Shown: positions 47,715-52,944 of the stretch, piece after piece
How the letters are laid out: each line of letters starts with the position of its first letter
Numbering within the stretch: position 1 is the first letter of the stretch
Source of the DNA: Chloroflexota bacterium
GTDB lineage: Bacteria > Chloroflexota > Dehalococcoidia > SZUA-161 > SpSt-899
DNA: 52,944 bases
Direction of reading: 5' to 3'
Assembly (NCBI GenBank): GCA_013203045.1
Contig: JABMQN010000087.1
Location: 1 to 52,944, forward strand
Notes under the pieces: generated by a model
Database searches by the model: none
The model's input: only the letters and a program-made list of their open reading frames with translations
What the model was told of the DNA's origin: nothing
Made by a program: the position numbers and the translations under genes

Positions 47715-47743
47715 ATTGTCACGTTTCATATTCAGCCTGTCAA
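47715..47743 (-). promoter_or_regulatory. Candidate sigma70-type promoter for the heptose module
   Basis: On the minus strand TTGACA (47738-47743, 6/6) and GACAAT (47715-47720, 4/6) are spaced by 17 bases. The predicted start point near 47708 lies about 75 bases before the gmhA ATG. It lies in the 152-base gap after the GT-C-like membrane-protein gene. Confidence 0.55.
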
Positions 47744-47784
47744 GAGTAGCATCGTTCCTTAAGCAAGTTGATAGAGAAAAGTAT

Positions 47785-49347
47785 TTACGAACCGGGCACG
47801 ATATATATGCCAGGTTTGACTTCTATAAAATCATTGTTATTAGCTGTCATCAATTGCTGGCTCTGAGGTAAGCGTGTGTATACAGCCGCAACATCATGCT
47901 TCTTCAACCAATCAATGTCATAATCGCCTGTAACTATCATATTACTTGCCTGGTCTGCCATTTTGTCCTCAAAGGGAAAAGCAGCCGCTATAGTCACTTT
48001 GTATCCAGGGCCTGTAATTGGAGGATATGCCCACGCGAGGCTCGGTTCCATCATTAAAGTACCTTCACCTCGCTCAGTATGTTTCCCTAGCCAGGTAAAA
48101 TCGCTATGTATCTTCTCACCAACCATTTGATAATATGCCGCATAGTTATCTCGTTCCTGATTGGTTATGCCTGTTGTTATTGCCGTAACTGCAATTCCAA
48201 ACCCGAGAATTATCAGTAATATTCGCAATCCACCGACAGCACTATATGTATCATAACTTTTTAGCCTTCGAATTACGGACTTGATATACCACCAAACCGC
48301 ATAACCAGCTAGGATCGCCATGAAAAGCCCAAGATATGACCAGGCCCTTTCATAAAATATCCCTGGTCCCAGCCTATACTCTGGATAAACGATCATCAGG
48401 AAAAGTACAAGTAGTACAACAAATATCGGTATGATATATGACCTCATTCCATACGGACGACTAAGTGTATATATGAAAATTCCTACAAAGAATAAACCTA
48501 CGGCAATTAATCCAAACGCTTCGATAAAACCTTCGTTGTACCCAAAGTACTCGGTTAATCCCCCACCGATACCCTCAGAATCACCAGTTATTGATTCTTC
48601 GACTGTATTTTTTGTTATAGACGGCATCCACAATCCCAAAAGAATCACAGGTATAGCCATACGGACTGCAATAGCAACCACCAACTTTCCAGCGTTCCTA
48701 TACTCTTTCGTGGATAAAGCTTCTAAAATGTAAACTATCAGATATAGCACCACCATCGCAGAAACAACACCTTCTGTGGCCGGGTGGACAAACAATGTAC
48801 CACAAACCAATAACATGAGTAACCATAAGGATTCCCTGTTACGCTTGACATCCAATCTATGAAGCACAAGCAATGTCACAGGAATAAACAGCATAGCTAT
48901 AGCCACCGGTACCAGGAATGAAGGGCCCAACGTTCTTATTGACGTGGGTATCAAAGGTACAAACAGTGCAGAAATCCAGCCAAATCCCTCTCGTCTTCCG
49001 AGCGCATACACCAGATACGCTAACAAGGCAACAACAATCCCTGGAGCTATTCGATAAAGTCCCATCCATGAAAGGCCACTGGTACTTTTAATAGAGCCAA
49101 GTAACAAATGAAAACCCATTCCACTTCCATAACTTATCTCACCTTCCGAGTTATATGGACTATCATAGGTTAACTTGCCTTCCTCGAGCATCGCGTCAGT
49201 AAATCCCATCGCATCCCACTCATCCACGTGCATCGGATATTCACTTTCCCAGTGTGGATCCATACCAACCCAGAATGCGAATAGTAGTATTCCGATCAGC
49301 CCTGTAAGCTTCAATAGAGCAGAATTACGTTGCCAAATATCTTTCAT
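47785..49347 (-). CDS. Polytopic membrane protein, possible GT-C glycosyltransferase
   Basis: The 520-aa product has a first hydrophobic segment (LIGILLFAFWVGM), then an acidic loop with HVDEWDAMG, and about ten further membrane helices, ending in a soluble domain of about 100 residues with ERGEGTLMMEP and DIDWLKKHDV. An Asp/Glu-containing loop after the first helix and a soluble C-terminal domain are typical of GT-C membrane glycosyltransferases using polyprenyl-phosphate sugars. No family was recognised with certainty. It precedes the heptose module and follows DUF58. Confidence 0.75.
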   Translation of the reverse strand: MKDIWQRNSALLKLTGLIGILLFAFWVGMDPHWESEYPMHVDEWDAMGFTDAMLEEGKLTYDSPYNSEGEISYGSGMGFHLLLGSIKSTSGLSWMGLYRIAPGIVVALLAYLVYALGRREGFGWISALFVPLIPTSIRTLGPSFLVPVAIAMLFIPVTLLVLHRLDVKRNRESLWLLMLLVCGTLFVHPATEGVVSAMVVLYLIVYILEALSTKEYRNAGKLVVAIAVRMAIPVILLGLWMPSITKNTVEESITGDSEGIGGGLTEYFGYNEGFIEAFGLIAVGLFFVGIFIYTLSRPYGMRSYIIPIFVVLLVLFLMIVYPEYRLGPGIFYERAWSYLGLFMAILAGYAVWWYIKSVIRRLKSYDTYSAVGGLRILLIILGFGIAVTAITTGITNQERDNYAAYYQMVGEKIHSDFTWLGKHTERGEGTLMMEPSLAWAYPPITGPGYKVTIAAAFPFEDKMADQASNMIVTGDYDIDWLKKHDVAAVYTRLPQSQQLMTANNNDFIEVKPGIYIVPGS

Positions 49348-49364
49348 TCTGTTGTTTACCCAAT

Positions 49365-50963
49365 TTATTGCCGGGTTCTACCACCATTTCCCCCTTTCCC
49401 ATTTGGTGATACATCGATAAATCGCTGATTGCCGGCCCAGAGAGTATACTTGGCCATTTGTACCGCTTCTTCGTCGTGGTTCATGGCGGAAAGAAACACA
49501 ACTGTTGGCAACCTGCTGGTCTTGCTTAATGCGTTGCTAAAAGCTATTGTGGCCGGATTGGAGACCACTGAATCACGCAACGCTTGCAATTCTATGTCCA
49601 GCAAATCGATAATTTTTCTTACTGAATCTGAATCTATCCCGCTAAGCCTTCTTATATTCGTCCTGAGCCGAAGCGGATCAGCAGACTGGAAATACTTCCT
49701 GGCACTCTCCACTATCACAATGTCTCGCGATAGTTCCAGAGCCTTCAATACAAATTGACGTGGTTCAAGGTTTTCTGTTACCACCTGTACGCTCTCCTGA
49801 TTATATGCTACCAATGAAGTGGGTATACCTTCGTCCGCCAGTGTAATCGCGGTTGTAATCAGTGCATATACCAGCCGATCCGCCTCCTGTTCATCCCCAG
49901 CCACCAAGTTCACCAATAAAACAGCAGCTGAAGCTTGCTGGTCATCAAATTCCTTCACAACGATTTCCTGCAGTTTCGACGAGTGTTTCCAATCAATGTT
50001 CTTCAGGCTATCCCCCGGCTGATAGAGCCTATTACCAATATACTCAAAACCGCTCCTGGATTCAGCACCCAGCTTTGCCGCTGCCTTGACCGACACCATT
50101 GGGGTAACACTTCCCGCTCCACTGGTAGCTAGATACCTTTCCGCTAACCATAGCGCATATTTAGCCCGGGGTACCACCAGCAGATCAGCTAGTTCGAGGG
50201 CTACATTTCGCTGTAATAGTCCATGCCGATCGAGTATGAACCCGTTAACACACACCGAAGTTGGTCCGGATAAATTGGGTTTAATAGTTACGTCAAGCTC
50301 AAAATCAACGGCTGAGAGGACTAATTTTTGATGCTCTACCTTTGCCCATTCCAGCTCTTTCGGTATATACAAATATCTGACACGTTTCGACTTTCTCTCC
50401 ATCCTCACTTTAAAACTTAATTCATTATCAGCCAGAATCCTGTGTTTTTCCTTAACCACTTCCAATGGTGTCTGCGGCATCTCAACGATCATGCGCACAC
50501 AAAGAAAGGTTACATAGCCCATCAGACAGGCTACGGCAATGGCTGCATTCCATTTCCCCAACAATAAAGAGACACCCAATGAAACCAATACAAACATGGC
50601 TAAGGTTACTAGAACCTTACTGGGATGCCATCCTGCTCTGCTATCCGTGAATTCATGATCGATTGCTATCCGCTCCAGATCATACCCCAGCAGCAGCAGG
50701 AGAGGTATCGCGAATACCCACGAGATCCATTGATTCACCACCAGCTCATATATCAAAGGAAATGAGAGAAATACATAGAGATCAACCGATAAGTTGGCCA
50801 GAGGCCTGGAACGCCAAAACGTGAAGAACAAAAATACACCGAGGTACAGCACAGGGATTATAGATAATTCAAACGGTGAAAGCACCGCTGCTGTACCCAA
50901 TGCCAGCACAACGTATAATCCGATCAGTATTTGGGCTCTGAATTTCTTTAATGGGTTAGTCAT
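49365..50963 (-). CDS. DUF58 domain-containing membrane protein
   Basis: The 532-aa product has several N-terminal membrane helices (about residues 8-155) and a C-terminal DUF58/vWA-like domain with RSGFEYIGNRLYQPGDSLKNIDWKHS near 310 and VKEFDDQQASAAVLLV. DUF58 proteins work with MoxR AAA ATPases, whose gene lies upstream across the toxin-antitoxin insertion. The combination is thought to assemble or activate other proteins, often metal-dependent. I start at ATG 50963 since the longer frame begins inside a repeat. No strong Shine-Dalgarno sequence precedes it. Confidence 0.85.
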   Translation of the reverse strand: MTNPLKKFRAQILIGLYVVLALGTAAVLSPFELSIIPVLYLGVFLFFTFWRSRPLANLSVDLYVFLSFPLIYELVVNQWISWVFAIPLLLLLGYDLERIAIDHEFTDSRAGWHPSKVLVTLAMFVLVSLGVSLLLGKWNAAIAVACLMGYVTFLCVRMIVEMPQTPLEVVKEKHRILADNELSFKVRMERKSKRVRYLYIPKELEWAKVEHQKLVLSAVDFELDVTIKPNLSGPTSVCVNGFILDRHGLLQRNVALELADLLVVPRAKYALWLAERYLATSGAGSVTPMVSVKAAAKLGAESRSGFEYIGNRLYQPGDSLKNIDWKHSSKLQEIVVKEFDDQQASAAVLLVNLVAGDEQEADRLVYALITTAITLADEGIPTSLVAYNQESVQVVTENLEPRQFVLKALELSRDIVIVESARKYFQSADPLRLRTNIRRLSGIDSDSVRKIIDLLDIELQALRDSVVSNPATIAFSNALSKTSRLPTVVFLSAMNHDEEAVQMAKYTLWAGNQRFIDVSPNGKGGNGGRTRQ

Positions 50964-50978
50964 TTCTATTTTTTTGTC

Positions 50979-50998
50979 ATTCCGGCCAGATCCGGAAT
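50979..50998. repeat. Small inverted repeat with ATTCCGG arms
   Basis: ATTCCGG (50979-50985) and CCGGAAT (50992-50998) flank a six-base loop. The wording TCATTCCGG...CCGGAATCC is like the short intergenic repeats common in Dehalococcoidia and other genomes. It lies directly before the DUF58 start. Confidence 0.6.
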
Positions 50999-51049
50999 CC
51001 ACTTCCCCTCTTCAAAACTCCTGCATTCGAGGGAATAATACTTTTTATA

Positions 51050-51131
51050 TGTCATCCTGAGTTTTAAGGAAGGATCTCCTTGGAATTGCGATGAGATTCT
51101 TCATTTCGTTTCACTCCATTCAAGAATGACA
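51050..51131. repeat. 82-base imperfect palindromic intergenic repeat
   Basis: The ends TGTCATCCTGA (51050-51060) and TCAAGAATGACA (51120-51131) are imperfect inverted copies. The body contains GGATCTCC and GAGATTCTTCATTTCG. This is the general pattern of a widespread small mobile intergenic repeat. It adjoins the moxR tail fragment and may have served as a recombination site. Confidence 0.55.
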
Positions 51132-51140
51132 CCTGTCTGA

Positions 51141-51233
51141 TTACGCCTCAACCCTGGGAACCGGTACCAGTTGTAACACCCTCTCCATCACATCTGCGGG
51201 AGTCACGCCATCCATTTCGTTTTCTGCTTTTGC
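51141..51233 (-). pseudogene. Orphan 3' end of a second moxR copy
   Basis: Read on the minus strand this 30-codon fragment ends EMDGVTPADVMERVLQLV then PVPRVEA and TAA. The last 29 residues of the MoxR gene at 52184 are KVEAEMDGVSPADVLERVV then QQVPVPRVEA, giving 23 of 29 identical residues, and bases after the stop also match (TAATCAGA..GTCATTCT). A TAG precedes it in frame and no start is present. It lies between the HEPN toxin gene and the DUF58 gene. Confidence 0.75.
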
Positions 51234-51311
51234 CTATTGCCCTTCAAGGTTTTGACTTTCGTCAAAATGACCCTGGCATGTTTTTCTGTGCCCATCCTAC
51301 AGAACGGCCAT
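51234..51311. other. Gap with small hairpin copy
   Basis: TTTTGAC (51250-51256) and GTCAAAA (51261-51267) form a seven-base stem with loop TTTC. The same kind of hairpin (ATTCTGAC/GTCAGAAT) lies after the moxR stop, at 52151-52170. Confidence 0.45.
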
Positions 51312-51674
51312 TCATCCCTCATCTCCCTGAATAGGAGGCATGTCAAGCTTTTGCAGCTTTTCAATTAATTCCGAGATGTGTTCAGTAACCAGTGCGTACA
51401 TACGCTCGGTTTTGATTTCGCCATATTCGTACGCGATAACGTTGCGTTGGGCAATTATCAATCGCCACGGTATCTCTGGGTGAGTCTCTCGAAAAGTCTG
51501 AGATATGCGGCCAGCCGCTTCGCCGATGACCTCTATGCATCGCTCAACCGCTAATTGCAGCTTCCTGACCGCGATGTATTCGTGGTATTTAACATTGCCA
51601 GTGAACTTTCTTATAGTCTCTGCCGCATCCAGCATATCCCAGAGATAACCAGCATCTCGAATTTCAGGCTGCAT
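51312..51674 (-). CDS. hepT: HEPN (DUF86) toxin-like protein, catalytic His changed
   Basis: The 120-aa product is a DUF86-type HEPN protein: YLWDMLDAAETIRKF, AVERCIEVIGEAAGRIS and the RNVIAYEYGEI segment. HEPN RNases need the RX4-6H motif, and HepT-type toxins have RX4HXY. Here it reads R77-x4-Y82-x-Y84, so the catalytic His is Tyr (TAC codon at 51429-51431, one base from CAC). The Tyr that MntA modifies with AMP in related systems is kept (Y84). I start at ATG 51674 after GGGAGG, with an 11-base overlap with the MNT gene. The substitution predicts loss of RNase activity. Confidence 0.85.
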   Translation of the reverse strand: MQPEIRDAGYLWDMLDAAETIRKFTGNVKYHEYIAVRKLQLAVERCIEVIGEAAGRISQTFRETHPEIPWRLIIAQRNVIAYEYGEIKTERMYALVTEHISELIEKLQKLDMPPIQGDEG

Positions 51675-51963
51675 AAACAACCTCCCGAGTCCTCAATATT
51701 TCGTGCCGACGGTACGGATTCCGTAATGTTTCTTTCTGCACCAGGTCCACTTGCCGCCCCAGGATCTCCTGAAGTTCGTCCATCATTATCACCCAATCCG
51801 TTAAACCCCAGTGCTCGTCTTCTTCAAAACTCACCAGCACATCGACGTCGCTATCAGGGCGGATATCATCGCGAAGTACAGATCCGAAAAAAGAAAGTTC
51901 CCTGATTTTCCACCTACGGCAAAACTCGGCTATTCTCACGTTGTCTATTGCTATACGTATCAT
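51664..51963 (-). CDS. mntA: MNT-type nucleotidyltransferase antitoxin
   Basis: The 99-aa product has the minimal nucleotidyltransferase signature GSVLRDDIRPDSDVDVLV (GSx10DxD), with both Asp residues of the metal site. In MntA/HepT pairs it attaches AMP to HepT to silence the toxin. I start at ATG 51963 because AGGAGG lies four bases before it; earlier GTG/ATG codons overlap that site. It lies upstream of and overlaps the HEPN gene, the normal order for this system. Confidence 0.88.
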   Translation of the reverse strand: MIRIAIDNVRIAEFCRRWKIRELSFFGSVLRDDIRPDSDVDVLVSFEEDEHWGLTDWVIMMDELQEILGRQVDLVQKETLRNPYRRHEILRTREVVYAA

Positions 51964-51981
51964 CATACCTCCTTGCTTCAC

Positions 51982-52183
51982 CCTAGATACCGACTACGCC
52001 ATCCCCTATCCCATCCTGGATTTCTGATCGACCTCGGGAATAACCTGAGTACATTTTTCATCTTCTTAATGCTGTTAACCCCTGGCATCCTTCCGATACC
52101 GGAAGTACCGCACCTTAGTTACGAACCCACCATCCCTACCACCCCTCTGGATTCTGACTTGCGTCAGAATGACATCCATCTGA
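51982..52183. other. 202-base gap between MoxR and MNT genes
   Basis: It contains a perfect 8-bp hairpin ATTCTGAC/GTCAGAAT (52151-52170, loop TTGC), 14 bases after the moxR stop, and a second small stem CTTCCG/CGGAAG (52090-52105). No gene was found. Confidence 0.5.
52151..52170 (-). terminator. Hairpin downstream of MoxR
   Basis: An 8-bp perfect stem with a four-base loop follows the moxR stop by 14 bases. It may be a terminator or a mobile small repeat, since a similar hairpin is found at 51250-51267. Confidence 0.4.
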
Positions 52184-52944
52184 TTACGCTTCTACTCTGG
52201 GGACCGGTACCTGTTGTACCACCCGTTCCAACACATCAGCGGGACTTACTCCATCCATTTCTGCCTCTACCTTAATCTTTATCCGATGCTGCAAGGCAGG
52301 TTTTACCAGATCCTTGATATCATCGGGAATGACGAAATCACGCCCTTCCAGCAAAGCCAACGACCGGGAACACTTGAATATCGCAATCCCCCCCCTGATG
52401 CTCGGCCCGGAAAGTACATCCGGATCACGACGAAGCCCATTCACAATGGATACGATATACGCTACATTCTCAGCTGACACATACACTTCCTTTGTCTGTT
52501 GTTGCAGCTTGATGATATCTTCTCCACTGGTCACTGTTTCTATATCCGGTTCATCCAGATAGTCAATGTTTGAAAGTATCTGTATCTCTTCCTCCACTGT
52601 GGCATAATCGGTACTGGCTCTCAACATGAAACGGTCAATTTGCACATCAGCCAGTGGATATGTACCCTCCGCACCTGTAGCCACCTGTGTACCTATCACG
52701 ATGAACGGTTTTGGCAGCGGGTAGGTAGTCCCCTCCACCGTTACCTGCCGTTCCTGCATCGCTTCCAATAACGCCGCCTGGGTACGAGATGTGGTCCGGT
52801 TCAGCTCATCCGCAAGAACCACACTGGCAAATATGGGACCTTCCATAAACCGGTGATCGTTGTTAGGCGAATACAAATAGAAACCCGTCACATCGGCCGG
52901 CATCATGTCAGGAGTAAATTGAATTCGTTTGAAATCACACCCGA
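52184..52944 (-). CDS. moxR: MoxR family AAA ATPase (5' end outside window)
   Basis: The frame is open to the window end, so the N terminus with Walker A is missing. About 252 residues are visible: FKRIQFTPDMMPADVTG at the left side, Walker B LADELNRTTSRTQAALLEAM, EGTYPLADVQIDRF (the sensor and arginine-finger region), and the C-terminal lid with IPDDIKDLVKPALQHRI. MoxR ATPases cooperate with DUF58 proteins; here the DUF58 gene lies about 1.2 kb downstream, separated by a toxin-antitoxin pair. Confidence 0.93.
   Translation of the reverse strand, partial: GCDFKRIQFTPDMMPADVTGFYLYSPNNDHRFMEGPIFASVVLADELNRTTSRTQAALLEAMQERQVTVEGTTYPLPKPFIVIGTQVATGAEGTYPLADVQIDRFMLRASTDYATVEEEIQILSNIDYLDEPDIETVTSGEDIIKLQQQTKEVYVSAENVAYIVSIVNGLRRDPDVLSGPSIRGGIAIFKCSRSLALLEGRDFVIPDDIKDLVKPALQHRIKIKVEAEMDGVSPADVLERVVQQVPVPRVEA

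Overview
The window is a large, dense surface-polysaccharide (O-antigen, capsule or cell-wall glycan type) biosynthesis locus from a bacterium with moderate G+C content. The organism is probably a Chloroflexota (Dehalococcoidia-like) or similar uncultured anaerobe. I infer this from strong Shine-Dalgarno sequences with ATG/GTG/TTG starts, a DUF2206-type membrane protein, a MoxR/DUF58 pair, a surface protein with a Pro/Thr-rich stalk and C-terminal membrane anchor, and short intergenic repeats carrying GTCATTCTGA and ATTCCGG motifs. No rRNA, tRNA or CRISPR array was seen, so the taxonomic call is an inference.

Layout. Bases 1-1176 hold the C-terminal part of an anchored surface protein. From 1241 to 14659 all genes are on the + strand: a WecB-type UDP-GlcNAc 2-epimerase, two SDR sugar epimerases, a radical SAM/SPASM-like protein, a Gfo/Idh/MocA oxidoreductase, a DPM1-like GT2, a WbpG-like sugar amidotransferase, two GT4 glycosyltransferases, a methyltransferase and a large DUF2206-like membrane protein. 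From 14674 to the right end every gene is on the - strand, and the two gene trains meet tail to tail with only 14 bases between stop codons.

Reading the minus train in its own direction: MoxR (cut by the window end), an MNT/HEPN toxin-antitoxin pair, a moxR tail fragment and repeats, DUF58, and a GT-C-like membrane protein. Next comes a GDP-manno-heptose module (GmhA, HddA, HddC) with an E1 alpha/beta pair, two SDRs, two B12-binding radical SAM proteins and a methyltransferase. After that are an RfbH/ColD-like 3-dehydratase, a Wzm/Wzt ABC exporter, an SDR, a reversed HldE-like fusion, a broken GmhA-like gene, an SDR and two tandem DegT aminotransferases. Then follows a cassette of HAD protein, kinase, split transketolase, SDR, zinc-type dehydrogenase and methyltransferase. 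The train ends with tailoring genes: an unknown 403-aa family, a methyltransferase, a CgeB-like glycosyltransferase, a polysaccharide deacetylase, a formyltransferase-like protein and a GT2.

Together the genes make several unusual nucleotide sugars (HexNAc-derived, 3-deoxy or amino sugars, GDP-heptose-derived and possibly branched), assemble and decorate a glycan, and export it by an ABC transporter. The most notable features are two separate thiamine-diphosphate enzyme pairs without E2/E3, a GmhA-like gene interrupted by one TGA at a conserved Gly position, a HEPN toxin with its catalytic His changed to Tyr, duplicated moxR 3' ends on both sides of that toxin pair, and a decayed copy of the 403-aa gene.
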